In this document: positions 8,390 to 17,404 of the stretch, one piece after another
Numbering within the stretch: the first letter of the stretch is position 1
Layout of the letters: every line of letters starts with the position of its first letter
The notes under the pieces: generated by a model
Told to the model about the DNA's origin: nothing
What the model saw: only the letters and a program-made list of their open reading frames with translations
Databases searched by the model: none
Made by a program: the position numbers and the translations under genes
From: Levilactobacillus brevis
Lineage (GTDB): Bacteria; Bacillota; Bacilli; Lactobacillales; Lactobacillaceae
DNA length: 64,000 bases
Assembly (NCBI GenBank): GCA_003666485.1
Contig: CP032931.1
Coordinates: 1,054,001 to 1,118,000 of the forward strand
Reading direction: 5' to 3'

Positions 8390-8764
8390 ATGATGCAAAA
8401 AACGCGAATCATGCTGTACGTGCGAGACGTCGATTTGGTTGTGAAATTTTGGCAGGAAACTTTTGACCTCCCAGTAGTCGCGACGACACCGTTGCCGGAT
8501 GGCTCACGCAACGTGGTCTTGGCTCTGGATGCGGGAACAGAGCTATCGTTTTTCTCCCGCGCCTTTATTCAACAGGTGTCGCCGGAAGTCGCGGATAATG
8601 TCCCGTCGCTGCTATTGTTTAGCGACCACTTCGAAGCGTTGCACGCCAAAATCGCCGCCGCAACGCCTATTGATGAAAGCCAAGGCCAACCGACCTTTAG
8701 TTTTCCTGATCCGGAGGGCACTTACTTTGCGGTCGCTAAGGCGATGGATGCGGACAACAACTAA
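8390..8764 (+). CDS. VOC (glyoxalase) family protein
   Basis: A 124-aa protein of the glyoxalase/bleomycin-resistance superfamily: IMLYVRDVDLVVKFWQETFD at the N-terminus, VLALDAGTELSFF in the middle and TFSFPDPEGTYFAVAK at the C-terminus, a common pattern with the DPEG turn. It is a small soluble metal- or ligand-binding fold of unknown substrate. Two adjacent ATG codons (8390, 8393) follow GGAAGGAC. It shares family but little obvious sequence with the VOC gene at 7742, so recent duplication is unlikely. Confidence 0.82.
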   Translation: MMQKTRIMLYVRDVDLVVKFWQETFDLPVVATTPLPDGSRNVVLALDAGTELSFFSRAFIQQVSPEVADNVPSLLLFSDHFEALHAKIAAATPIDESQGQPTFSFPDPEGTYFAVAKAMDADNN

Positions 8765-8783
8765 TTTAACTGAAAATCTCTTG

Positions 8784-8817
8784 CGGATCGATCTGCTAAT
8801 GGGGTCGATCCGATTTT
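8784..8817 (+). terminator. Probable terminator after the second VOC gene
   Basis: An 8-bp stem CGGATCGA (8784-8791) / TCGATCCG (8805-8812) is followed by ATTTT. The T tract is short, so it is moderate in strength. Confidence 0.55.
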
Positions 8818-8839
8818 GCTATCTTTTGGGTAGCCGCCA

Positions 8840-8848
8840 TGCTATACT
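8840..8848 (+). promoter_or_regulatory. Extended -10 promoter of the secreted-protein gene
   Basis: TGC followed by TATACT (8843-8848) is an extended -10 element with no good -35. The start codon lies 31 nt downstream at 8879. Confidence 0.5.
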
Positions 8849-8878
8849 CCTCTCAAGTCAAATTTCGGGGAGAAAACG

Positions 8879-9744
8879 ATGAAAAAACAAGTTGCAGCAT
8901 TATTGACGCTTGGCGTGTTGGCTGGTATTGGTGGGAACATTACCGCACAAGCTGCCACGGAGTCAGCAGATCCGACACCTATTTCTAGTAGTGCCTGGTT
9001 GCATAGTGACGAAGCCCAACAGGGGGCGTTTAAAAACACCTACTATCGGCTCAAGGCCAAAACGCCTGCAAAGCTGGAAGCATACCGTGCCAAGGGGGGA
9101 GCAACGGTCCAGCGCAAGGTGACCTTGCCTAAGGGGACGATCATTAGTGCCACTAAGCAGGGCAAGTATTTGGTGAAGACGGGTAGCGCCACAACCGCTG
9201 ACGTGCGCTACGGTTTGAAGCAAGCAGTTCTGAAAAAGATGAAAACTGTCGGCCAGGGGACGTTGGTTTTGAAGATCAAGACGACTCAGGCGACTAAAAT
9301 CAAACGACCGGTCTACGCGCTACCATATGGGGGCGGCCAATTGTTGAGTGGCGGTCTGAAAGCTCTGAGCCAGGTGCCTAAGATTACCAGTAATCAAGTT
9401 AGAATCACGTCGGACGGTTATCTGGAATACTATCCCAACCATCCACATACGGTTACCGGATATGAAAACTATCAGTGGACGTATGCGTTTGATCAGCGAC
9501 CGACCAAGAGCGTGAAGATTACCAAGGCCACGGTCAAGGGGAGTCGCGTCCTGTTGTATACCAAGGCCAAGCCAGCAGTCGGGTAGCGAAGTCTGGTGCC
9601 CGGCAGTACCGGGTCAGCTTGACTAACTTGCACACACCGTACACCTATACGGACAATAGCTTAGGAGACGATACTGGTTTTGCAAGCCTGTACAAGATTG
9701 GGAAAACAGCGGCCTACACGGTTATTGGTGGCGGCTTCAACTAA
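8879..9744 (+). pseudogene. Secreted protein gene broken by a one-base frameshift
   Basis: The intact first part (8879-9586, 235 aa) starts with a signal peptide (MKKQVAALLTLGVLAGIGG...AQA) and is rich in Lys, Thr and Tyr, as in many lactobacillus surface proteins. A stop is reached at 9584-9586 inside GTCGGGTAGCGAAG. The next frame continues without interruption to 9744 and encodes about 50 plausible residues (...KSGARQYRVSLTNLHTPY...VIGGGFN). Adding one base in the G run at 9581-9583 would restore a single product of about 288 aa. A terminator follows at 9757, after the second frame, supporting one original gene. It could be a sequencing error, true decay or slip-based phase variation. Function is unknown. 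Confidence 0.75.
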
Positions 9745-9756
9745 AATGAGAGACTC

Positions 9757-9783
9757 AGCGGGTTTGCGAAAACTCGCTTTTTT
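9757..9783 (+). terminator. Terminator after the frameshifted secreted-protein gene
   Basis: A 9-bp stem AGCGGGTTT (9757-9765) / AAACTCGCT (9770-9778) with one G-U pair, then T5. Confidence 0.85.
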
Positions 9784-9834
9784 AATGGCCTAAATATCCG
9801 GTAGAATGCGGATTAGACATTTTATAGTTAGTAA

Positions 9835-9877
9835 TTAGTTAGTTTTAGTTTACAAAAGCTAACTATCATGCTAAGAT
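9835..9877 (+). promoter_or_regulatory. Promoter and inverted-repeat operator of the MarR-ABC operon
   Basis: TTTACA (9849-9854), 17 bp and TAAGAT (9872-9877) form the promoter. TTAGTTAG (9835-9842) and CTAACTA (9859-9865) form an inverted repeat around the -35, with a further TAGTTAG copy at 9825-9831. This is the expected layout for MarR autorepression. Confidence 0.7.
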
Positions 9878-9909
9878 AATGCCATTAAGAAATGAGGAGG
9901 CTATTTGCC

Positions 9910-10440
9910 ATGACGGAAAAAAGTCGGGATTTAATGAAAATCTTTGGTAAGTTACTACAGAATCGGGCGCTCATGATGACGGTGGGTCATCAACCGGGGT
10001 TAGGGGGTCACGGTGGCCCTGGTGGCCGCGGACAAATGGGTTTACTCCAGGTCCTTAGCCAATCGACTAACGGGTTGACCAATGCTGAAATCGCAGAAAT
10101 CTTGGATATTCGCCCCAGTTCTGTGAGTGCGTTGATCACCAAGCTGGTCGATGCGGAGCTGGTAGAGCGTGTCCCCAGTGAAACGGATAAGCGCGCGGTC
10201 ATCGTCAAGCTCAGTGCACAGGGGCGTGAGATGTTTGATCAATATGATGAGCGCATGGATGACTGGTCCACAAAATTATTCGCTGGCTTGACTGATGCAG
10301 AACAGACGCAATTGGCCGACTTGTTGACGAAGTTTAATCACCACGTTGATGACTTAGATTGGCACGAGATGATGGGGCATGGCCACCCACACTTTGGGAT
10401 GCGCGGCCGCGGTCCCATGGGCGGTTGGCCACGATTTTAG
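9910..10440 (+). CDS. MarR family transcriptional regulator with Gly/His-rich flanks
   Basis: A 176-aa winged-helix regulator. The MarR core is MGLLQVLSQSTNGLTNAEIAEIL (helix entry), then DIRPSSVSALITKLVDAELVERV and the wing SETDKRAVIVKLSAQGREMF. Unusual parts are an insert near residue 30 (GLGGHGGPGGRGQMG) and a tail (HEMMGHGHPHFGMRGRGPMGG) rich in Gly, His and Met, which could bind metal but is unproven. The start at 9910 is set by GAGGAGG at 9894-9900; the frame from 9892 includes the ribosome-binding site itself. It lies 27 nt before an ABC exporter gene, whose expression it probably controls together with its own. Confidence 0.9.
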   Translation: MTEKSRDLMKIFGKLLQNRALMMTVGHQPGLGGHGGPGGRGQMGLLQVLSQSTNGLTNAEIAEILDIRPSSVSALITKLVDAELVERVPSETDKRAVIVKLSAQGREMFDQYDERMDDWSTKLFAGLTDAEQTQLADLLTKFNHHVDDLDWHEMMGHGHPHFGMRGRGPMGGWPRF

Positions 10441-10467
10441 GAACAGATAAGCTGGAGGCAAAGAGAG

Positions 10468-12237
10468 ATGGCACAACGCGTAGCAGCACCAGCGACCGCC
10501 CGACAACGGCCAACTGGCAAGTTCGATAGCAAAGCATTTTTACGACTGATCCGCCAAACGCAGCCCAAGTACTGGCAGTTGTGGGTCGGCCTGATTCTCG
10601 GTATTGTGGCGACCGGCGCTCAGTTGGCGGTCCCGAAGCTGGCCCAGACTTTAATCAACGGCTTGGGCCACGCCATGAATCGACCGTTACTGATTGCGGT
10701 GATTGCGCTCTTCATTGTGAGCGCCGGCATTAGTGCCATTTCGGGTGCGTTATTGGGGTTCTTTGGCGAAAACGTGGTGGCCCGGTTGCGGGAGACCTTG
10801 TGGCAAAAGTTAGTCCGTCTACGGGTCAGCTACTTTGATAATGTTAAGGTCGGCGAGATGACTTCGCGATTGGTCAACGATACCATGCAGATCAAGAATC
10901 TGCTGGCCAATTCATTTCCACAGATGGTGACCTCGCTCCTGCAACTGGTCGGGGCGCTGGTTATCATGCTCCTGATGGATTGGCGAATGACCACTATTAT
11001 GTTTGTGGCGGTACCCGTGGTGATGGCCGTCATGTTTCCCATCATGCGGCAGTCCGGTAAAATCGGTCATCAGCGGCAAGACGCCATGGCGACCTTTAGT
11101 GGGGCCACCGACGAGACGCTTAGTGAGATTCGGTTGGTCAAATCCTCTAACGCGGAAACGTATGAAACGGCGAATGGTACCCGTCAGATCAATGATCTCT
11201 ACCGCATTGGGCTGAAAGAAGCCATTTACGATGCTATCGCGGGTCCCGCCATGACGGCGGCCATGTTAGCGGTCTTCGTGGGTGTCTTGGCTTACGCCGC
11301 AATGCGGGTATCCGCCGGGACCATGTCGATGGGGACGATGTTTTCCTTCCTAATGTATCTGTTCCAAATCATTGGGCCGGCCGGAACGTTGGCACGCTTC
11401 TTTACGGACCTCTCGAAGGCCAATGGGTCAACCGAACGGGTTCGTGACCTCCTGGCCGAACCGGAGGAGCAACTAGCAGTGGGTCCGGCGCAATCCGTGA
11501 CCAACCAAACTTTGGCCATGCAACACGTAGACTTCGCCTATGAAGACGATGGTCAGCCAGTTTTGCATGATGTGAATTTCGAGGCCGAGCCCAATACGGT
11601 CGTGGCGTTTGCCGGACCATCTGGCGGTGGAAAATCGACCATCTTTGGCATGATTGAGCGGTACTATCAGCCACAGCGCGGTCAGGTCACGATTGGTGGC
11701 GAGGACGTCACGCACTTTAACCTCAACGATTGGCGGTCACAGATCGGTTACGTTAGCCAGGATTCCGCCATTATGGCGGGTACGATTCGCCATAATCTGA
11801 CATACGGGTCCGACCAGTCTTACAGCGACGATGAGCTGTGGCACGTGTTGAAGTTGGCTTCTGCCGATGAGTTTGTCCGCAACATGACGGCGGGACTCGA
11901 TACGCAAGTCGGTGAACGCGGCGTCAAGGTCAGCGGGGGACAACGCCAACGATTGGCCATTGCCCGGGCCTTTCTGCGTGATCCTAAGATCTTGTTACTG
12001 GACGAGGCAACTGCTAGCTTGGATTCCGAATCAGAAGCGATGGTCCAACAGGCCTTAAGTGAGTTGATGAAGGGGCGTACGACGCTGATTATTGCGCATC
12101 GGCTTAGCACAATCGTGGATGCTGATGCCATCTACTTCATTGAGGACGGCCACGTTAGCGGTCACGGGACCCATCAGGAATTGATGGACAGTCTGCCTAT
12201 TTACCGCGATTATGTGCGGATTCAATTTAAAGCATAA
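10468..12237 (+). CDS. ABC multidrug exporter, half-transporter (permease plus ATPase)
   Basis: A 589-aa type IV ABC exporter subunit: six-helix membrane domain (residues about 35-320) followed by an ATPase domain. Visible motifs are Walker A GPSGGGKST, the Q-loop region SQIGYVSQDSAIM, signature VSGGQRQRLAIARA, Walker B KILLLDEATASLD and switch His in IIAHRLSTI. It presumably works as a homodimer, like BmrA or LmrA, because no partner half gene is adjacent. It is cotranscribed with the MarR regulator upstream and ended by a strong terminator. Drug export is inferred from family and context. Confidence 0.93.
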   Translation: MAQRVAAPATARQRPTGKFDSKAFLRLIRQTQPKYWQLWVGLILGIVATGAQLAVPKLAQTLINGLGHAMNRPLLIAVIALFIVSAGISAISGALLGFFGENVVARLRETLWQKLVRLRVSYFDNVKVGEMTSRLVNDTMQIKNLLANSFPQMVTSLLQLVGALVIMLLMDWRMTTIMFVAVPVVMAVMFPIMRQSGKIGHQRQDAMATFSGATDETLSEIRLVKSSNAETYETANGTRQINDLYRIGLKEAIYDAIAGPAMTAAMLAVFVGVLAYAAMRVSAGTMSMGTMFSFLMYLFQIIGPAGTLARFFTDLSKANGSTERVRDLLAEPEEQLAVGPAQSVTNQTLAMQHVDFAYEDDGQPVLHDVNFEAEPNTVVAFAGPSGGGKSTIFGMIERYYQPQRGQVTIGGEDVTHFNLNDWRSQIGYVSQDSAIMAGTIRHNLTYGSDQSYSDDELWHVLKLASADEFVRNMTAGLDTQVGERGVKVSGGQRQRLAIARAFLRDPKILLLDEATASLDSESEAMVQQALSELMKGRTTLIIAHRLSTIVDADAIYFIEDGHVSGHGTHQELMDSLPIYRDYVRIQFKA

Positions 12238-12240
12238 GTA

Positions 12241-12285
12241 AAAGGACCACAACTATTGGCGAGTGCCGGTAGTTGCGGTCCTTTT
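12241..12285 (+). terminator. Strong terminator after the ABC exporter
   Basis: A stem of about 15 bp (12241-12255 with 12270-12284, one mismatch) rich in AAAGGACC/GGTCCTTTT. It is symmetric enough to serve also the convergent gene that ends at 12299. Confidence 0.85.
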
Positions 12286-12298
12286 GGATCACGCAAGA

Positions 12299-14026
12299 TT
12301 ATTTAACAAGCTTCACGGCATGTTGGGTGTAGCTGAGGTGCCAGCCCTTAGGCAGTCCGGAAACGTGGCTGAACTTGCCCTTGTGGTTGTGGAATGTCAG
12401 CAGTTTCGTGCCGTTCTTCAAGGCCCCCTTGGTTAGGGTCAGCGTTCCCCCAAGCTTAGCCGTTTTCTTAATGGTTAAGTGGGCGTTGCGCGCCAACTTC
12501 AATTTACCGTGCTTTTGTTGGTAATTGCCAGTAACCGTGGCCTTGGCGGTGCTGAGTTGCAGGGTACCACCAGTCAGGCTAACGTTACCCTTGCCCGCAG
12601 CGTTGGTCGTGGTTAGTTGAAGTGTCCCGGCTTTGACGGTCGTGCCGCCGGTGAAGGCATTGTGGCCGCTAAGTGTTAGTTGGCCAGAGCCGGCCTTGGT
12701 CAGGCGTCCCTTACCGGCCAAGTTGTTGCGCCAGTTATCTTTGGCATTGAAGCCACCTTGTTTAGCATTCATAGTAACCGTCACGTTATCGTTCAAGGCG
12801 CCATAACCGTTAGCGGCGGAGAAGAGGTCTAAGCGACCCCACCCTTCGGCATCGTCCATGACTGGGTAACCAGAAGGCATCCCCGTCGTGTAAAGTACGT
12901 CGCGGCGTTGCGTGGCTGACAGGTAAGGCAAACGGGTTGCCAACAGAACCTCAGCGCCCTTTGGTACCCGCATGGCTTCGGTGGTATTGCCGGTTTGGTT
13001 GAAGCCGTAAGTCATCCGGAAACGGTAGGCGTCACGATTGGTTTGGTAGTCGCCAAAGTCATCCGTTGCTTTAGAAAGGGGACTCTTCAACAGGGCGTCA
13101 CTGTGGGCGACTTGGTAGGCCTGCTTCATCAAGTCTTGGTTATTGCTATCGCTGAGAGTTGCGGCCGTCATAGCGGTACCGACCATCCGGCCACCCATGA
13201 CAGCTAGTGGTGAGTGCCGTCCAGCTAATACCCGGTCGTAACCCACTTCAGAAGAACGGGTGATCAGTTCTTGGAAGCGTTCTGGGACAGCATAAGCCAG
13301 CGTTAAGCCGGTCTCAAAGGCCGCGGTCGTGTGACCACTAGGGAAGTCGTAGTCGTCCGGCTTGGCGTGAGCCATCACGTTGGCTAGGGCAGGAACGACC
13401 TTGACGTCTTTGCTTTGGCGGTAAGGCCGTTCGTATTTAACGACGTGCTTGACCACCCCGGTGCCAGAGAACGGTGAACGAGCGGTGGTGTTCACCAATT
13501 GTACTAAGGGGCCCAGCTTAGAAGAGGTGGTGGCCCAGTCAACCTTACTGTAAGGTGCATTGGCGGGAAGCGGCGTGCTAAGCATTGAGGTGAAATCAGT
13601 CTTGGCATCCGCATTTTGAATGAAGGCGTTGGCGTATGGCCCCAGGCCTGAGATCAGGTTGTAGCGGAGGTCACGCCGGTCCGTTAGGTAGGAACGTTCA
13701 GCCTCGCTGTCACTGCGTTGCTGGGTAATCGTAGCGGCCTTGGCAACGTTTTGGTCGAGTAGCGGGGCATTTAGCTTCTTGCCATCGGCCCAATATGTAG
13801 AGAACTCAGCCATTTCACCGACCACCGGATTGGTCTGCGGCGAGGTATTTTTAGCGACATTGGCTTGATAAGTATCAACGAAATAGCCGTATGGTGCGGC
13901 TTTCGGCGTAAGGTCATCTGTTGCGGCATTAGCTTGGACGGTTGTGGTGACGAGGGGCAAAGTGACAACGGCCAGGGAAAGTAACCCAGCGGCTTTACGG
14001 GTCCAGGAATGTTGACGTACTTTCAT
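12299..14026 (-). CDS. Secreted PAP2-family acid phosphatase with C-terminal beta-strand repeats
   Basis: A 575-aa exported protein. The start at 14026 (MKVRQHSWTRKAAGLLSLAV) has the ribosome-binding site AAAGGTGG and a clear signal peptide ending ...VQANA. The PAP2/class A acid phosphatase core has the three motif parts: KYERPYRQS, DYDFPSGHTTAAFE and GRHSPLAVMGGR. The last 140 residues are Gly/Thr/Leu repeats such as GGTTVKAGTLQLTTTNA and GNVSLTGGTLQLSTAKA, matching the autotransporter-associated beta-strand repeat normally described from Gram-negative passengers. No LPXTG or membrane anchor is seen at the end (...YTQHAVKLVK). It probably hydrolyses phosphate esters outside the cell. The gene stands alone, between two convergent or divergent neighbours. 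Confidence 0.88.
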   Translation of the reverse strand: MKVRQHSWTRKAAGLLSLAVVTLPLVTTTVQANAATDDLTPKAAPYGYFVDTYQANVAKNTSPQTNPVVGEMAEFSTYWADGKKLNAPLLDQNVAKAATITQQRSDSEAERSYLTDRRDLRYNLISGLGPYANAFIQNADAKTDFTSMLSTPLPANAPYSKVDWATTSSKLGPLVQLVNTTARSPFSGTGVVKHVVKYERPYRQSKDVKVVPALANVMAHAKPDDYDFPSGHTTAAFETGLTLAYAVPERFQELITRSSEVGYDRVLAGRHSPLAVMGGRMVGTAMTAATLSDSNNQDLMKQAYQVAHSDALLKSPLSKATDDFGDYQTNRDAYRFRMTYGFNQTGNTTEAMRVPKGAEVLLATRLPYLSATQRRDVLYTTGMPSGYPVMDDAEGWGRLDLFSAANGYGALNDNVTVTMNAKQGGFNAKDNWRNNLAGKGRLTKAGSGQLTLSGHNAFTGGTTVKAGTLQLTTTNAAGKGNVSLTGGTLQLSTAKATVTGNYQQKHGKLKLARNAHLTIKKTAKLGGTLTLTKGALKNGTKLLTFHNHKGKFSHVSGLPKGWHLSYTQHAVKLVK

Positions 14027-14327
14027 GAAAATTCCACCTTTCAAAATGAACGGGTCGACTAGTTTTTCTCTTTTCAGGTACATTTTCATCATAACCGAGT
14101 CTGTTTTCAAAGTCAGTAGGGTTAATGAAAATGATACAGAAAGCATACCAAATCAATACATAGCGTTCGCTTTAAGCCGGTAAAGCAAGTGATTTAACTA
14201 TTTGTTTAGGCTAATAGCTTAGTGGGTGATATGAAAGCGATTCATTTTGCTACCAATTTCAATTAGAGTTCGATATGATGTTGACGGAAGTTGGGTTTCA
14301 AATTCGGATTTGGAAAGGAATTTTGTG

Positions 14328-15887
14328 ATGATTACTGTCAACGAATTAACGACCAACCTAAAGCAACCACTTCAAATTGAGATTCTATCCGGCGAGGACT
14401 GGTATGGCGGTAGTATTGCGGATGGGTCGCAGTATCCGCTGACTCAGGGGAGTGCCTATACGTTAGATCTCATCCATCTGGTGAATGGGAACCAGGTCGC
14501 ACCGGCCTTTATTTCCTCAAAAGGTCGCGTCATTACCAGCCAATCGCCGTTTTCTCTGACGGTGGCTGATGATCGCCTCAGCGTTATTGCCCGTGACCAG
14601 ATTCGTCTGGTGGCTGGCGCTGAAGGCCTCAGGGGCGCGCAACAGTGGTTGGCCCAACATACCTTTGAATTGGGGAGTATGCCACCCGCAGACTTTTTTG
14701 AGTTACCGCAGTGGAATACCTGGATGGAGCTGCTTTATCAACAAAATCAAGCCGACGTATTGGCCTATGCACACAATATTATTGAACATGATTTTCCGGC
14801 CGGCATCATTATGATCGATGACCTGTGGGCCGATTACTACGGCCGCTGGGAGTTCTCCGCGCGGAAATTCCCAGATGCGCCAGCAATGATTCAGGAGTTA
14901 CATAAGTTAGGGTTCAAAGTAATGGTGTGGGCGTGCCCGTTCGTCAGTCCGGATTCGCAGGAGTACCGGGATCTATTGGCGAAGGGCATGCTGTTGATGC
15001 GCCCCGATGGCAAGCCCGTCGTGCGGGAGTGGTGGAATGGGTTCAGTGCCATTTTGGATTTGAGCAATCCAGCGACCTACCAATGGTTCAAGGAAACACT
15101 TCAGGACCTGCAAGCCACGACCGGTGTGGACGGGTTCAAATTAGATGCTGGTGATCCGCATTTCTACCAAGCCGATGACGTGTCGCAAATGGAACTGGCT
15201 CCCGAACAACAAACGGAATTGTGGGGCCACTTTGGCCAGGAGTTTGCCTACAATGAATTTCGGGCGATGTATAAAAATCAAGGGGCACCGCTGGTTAACC
15301 GGCTCCAAGACAAGCGATTTGAATGGGGTACCGATGGCCTGTCCGAATTGATTCCAGATACGATTATTCAGGGACTAATGGGATACTACTTCAGCTGTCC
15401 AGACATGATTGGCGGTGGGGAGATTCGCAGTCTCGTCAAACTAGATCATTTCGACCAAGAGCTGATTGTCCGCTCGGCGCAATGTTCCGCGTTGATGCCC
15501 ATGATGCAGTTCTCCCTGGCGCCGTGGCGGGTGCTTGACCAAGAGCACCTCGATCTCTGTCGGGAGGCCGCGGACCTGCATCAACGGTTTGCACCGACGA
15601 TTATTAAGTTAGCCGAAAATGCGGCGAAAACCGGGGAACCCATTGTCCAATCCATGGCCTATGACCATCCGGAAACGCCGCAAGATTATTTGAAGACGCA
15701 GTTCAAGCTGGGGCCATCTATTTTGGTTGCGCCCGTCATTACGCCGCATGCCACAACCAAGGCCGTCTACTTCCCTGAAGGCCAGTGGCAATCTGTGACC
15801 GATGAAGCGGCCAAGACGATTACTGGCCCGGCAACAGTCGACCTACCCGTTACCTTGGCCAGCTTGCCCGCGTACCGACGTGTCTAG
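14328..15887 (+). CDS. Glycoside hydrolase family 31 (alpha-glycosidase)
   Basis: A 519-aa cytoplasmic retaining alpha-glycosidase. The GH31 nucleophile is in GFKLDAGDPHF (Asp near 273) and the probable acid/base in WGTDGLSE (Asp near 336). The barrel start FPAGIIMIDDLWADYYGRW is typical. It is shorter than XylQ/YicI-type enzymes and resembles the compact GH31 branch related to MYORG, so alpha-galactosidase, alpha-glucosidase or alpha-xylosidase activity cannot be told apart. The start is ATG 14328 with AAAGGA; the open frame begins upstream at 14247. A degenerate cre-like TGAAAGCGATTCA (14232-14244) lies upstream. It is followed by a GPH sugar symporter, which probably imports its substrate. 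Confidence 0.87.
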   Translation: MITVNELTTNLKQPLQIEILSGEDWYGGSIADGSQYPLTQGSAYTLDLIHLVNGNQVAPAFISSKGRVITSQSPFSLTVADDRLSVIARDQIRLVAGAEGLRGAQQWLAQHTFELGSMPPADFFELPQWNTWMELLYQQNQADVLAYAHNIIEHDFPAGIIMIDDLWADYYGRWEFSARKFPDAPAMIQELHKLGFKVMVWACPFVSPDSQEYRDLLAKGMLLMRPDGKPVVREWWNGFSAILDLSNPATYQWFKETLQDLQATTGVDGFKLDAGDPHFYQADDVSQMELAPEQQTELWGHFGQEFAYNEFRAMYKNQGAPLVNRLQDKRFEWGTDGLSELIPDTIIQGLMGYYFSCPDMIGGGEIRSLVKLDHFDQELIVRSAQCSALMPMMQFSLAPWRVLDQEHLDLCREAADLHQRFAPTIIKLAENAAKTGEPIVQSMAYDHPETPQDYLKTQFKLGPSILVAPVITPHATTKAVYFPEGQWQSVTDEAAKTITGPATVDLPVTLASLPAYRRV

Positions 15888-15914
15888 GAATCTGACAGAA
15901 TCGAGGATGAAAGC

Positions 15915-17351
15915 ATGGAACTAGAACAACACGGCAATCAAAATAAAGTCTTAACGCGGACGACCTACGCCTTTGGGGCGTTTGGCCACGACCTCTTTAA
16001 CCAAGTCATGAACAGCTATTTCATCATGTTCGTGACCAACCATTTATTCAACGGTAGCGATACCGCGGCAAATAACCGGATGATTGGACTCATGACGACC
16101 ATCATTTTCGTACTGCGGATAGCGGAGCTTTTCATTGATCCCTTCATTGGCAATACGATCGACAAGACCAATACCAAATGGGGGAAGTTCAAGCCGTGGG
16201 TCATCATTGGGACGCTGATCTCCGGAATCTGTATGATGCTCTTATTTAGTAATCTATGGGGACTAACGGCCCGGCCGTTCCTATACTTGTTTGTGTTCAC
16301 GTTTATTTACATCGTGATGGATATTTTCTTTTCGTTTAAGGATATTGGGCTGTGGTCAATGTTGCCAGCGCTGTCGTTTGATTCGCTGGAACGGGAAAAG
16401 ACCGCAACTTTTGCCCGGATTGGGTCTACGTTGGGCGGAACGATTGTGACGGTGACCATCATCCCCGTCATTCTATTCTTCTCCAACACCAATACCGGTG
16501 GGACCGGGGATTCGCGGGGCTGGTTCATTTACGCCGCGATTGCTGCAATCATTGCAATTTTGGGAGCGCTTTCTATCGGCGTAGGGACCCGCGAAGTGGA
16601 TTCGCCATTGCGGGAAAATAAAGAAGAGACCGGGTTTAAACAGGTGCTGGGCGTCTTGGTCCACAACGACCAACTCATGTGGTTATCCTGTGCCTACCTG
16701 CTTTACGGCATGGGCGCCTACCTGACCAACTCGCTGATGCTGTATTACTTCACGTACGTGTTGGGTCACGCGGCCATGTTCTCTATTCTGGGGATGGCCA
16801 ACATGGTGATCGGCTTTCTGGCCGTTTCCATGTTCCCGGCATTGGCGAAGAAATTCAAACGTCGCAACGTGTTCGTGTCCTGTATCGTCATCTTGTTGGT
16901 GGCGCTGAGTCTCTTTGCCTTTGCGGACAAAAATGTTTGGCTCGTGATTGCTGCCGGGGCGTTGTTCAATTTGCCACAACCACTGATCTTCCTGGTCGTC
17001 TTGATGACCTTCACGGATATCGTGGAGTATGGGCAGTTGAAGCTGGGACACCGTGATGAATCGTTGGTCTTGTCCGTTCGGCCGCTGATTGATAAATGTG
17101 CTGGCGCCATCGTCACGGGAATTACCGGGATGACGGCGGTGTTAGCTGGCATGGCGGGGAACGCCAAAGTCGCTGATATCACGGATAGTAACGTGATGAC
17201 GTTTAAAATGATCATGGTTGTTGCACCGGCCATTACGGTGCTGATTGGGACTGTGATTTTCCTGAAGAAAGTGAAAATTACGGAAGCTAAGCACGCGGAA
17301 ATCGTGGCTGAGTTGGAAAAGACTTGGAATAAGACTGACGACAACGACTAA
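15915..17351 (+). CDS. GPH-family glycoside:cation symporter
   Basis: A 478-aa 12-helix membrane protein of the glycoside-pentoside-hexuronide family (MelB, XylP, YicJ). Family signs are the start RTTYAFGAFGHDLFNQ, LRIAELFIDPFIGNTIDKT with its acidic residues in helix 2 and the cytoplasmic loop KWGKFKPWVIIG. GPH proteins import oligosaccharides or glycosides with H+ or Na+. It lies 27 nt after the GH31 gene in the same operon, so both should act on the same alpha-linked sugar (inference). A terminator follows at 17368. Confidence 0.92.
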   Translation: MELEQHGNQNKVLTRTTYAFGAFGHDLFNQVMNSYFIMFVTNHLFNGSDTAANNRMIGLMTTIIFVLRIAELFIDPFIGNTIDKTNTKWGKFKPWVIIGTLISGICMMLLFSNLWGLTARPFLYLFVFTFIYIVMDIFFSFKDIGLWSMLPALSFDSLEREKTATFARIGSTLGGTIVTVTIIPVILFFSNTNTGGTGDSRGWFIYAAIAAIIAILGALSIGVGTREVDSPLRENKEETGFKQVLGVLVHNDQLMWLSCAYLLYGMGAYLTNSLMLYYFTYVLGHAAMFSILGMANMVIGFLAVSMFPALAKKFKRRNVFVSCIVILLVALSLFAFADKNVWLVIAAGALFNLPQPLIFLVVLMTFTDIVEYGQLKLGHRDESLVLSVRPLIDKCAGAIVTGITGMTAVLAGMAGNAKVADITDSNVMTFKMIMVVAPAITVLIGTVIFLKKVKITEAKHAEIVAELEKTWNKTDDND

Positions 17352-17367
17352 ATAGCGCAGTATCACA

Positions 17368-17402
17368 AAGACCCCGGGGCACGTGTACCCTGGGGCCTTT
17401 TG
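17368..17402 (+). terminator. Bidirectional terminator between the GPH symporter and HxlR genes
   Basis: The stem CCCCGGGG / CCCTGGGG (about 17372-17395) is flanked by A and T runs on the two sides, so it can stop transcription from both directions. Confidence 0.8.
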
Positions 17403-17404
17403 TT

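Noticed and set aside
14232-14244. cre site upstream of the GH31 gene
   Set aside because: TGAAAGCGATTCA lacks one base of the palindrome spacing and fails at the right end; mentioned only as cre-like.
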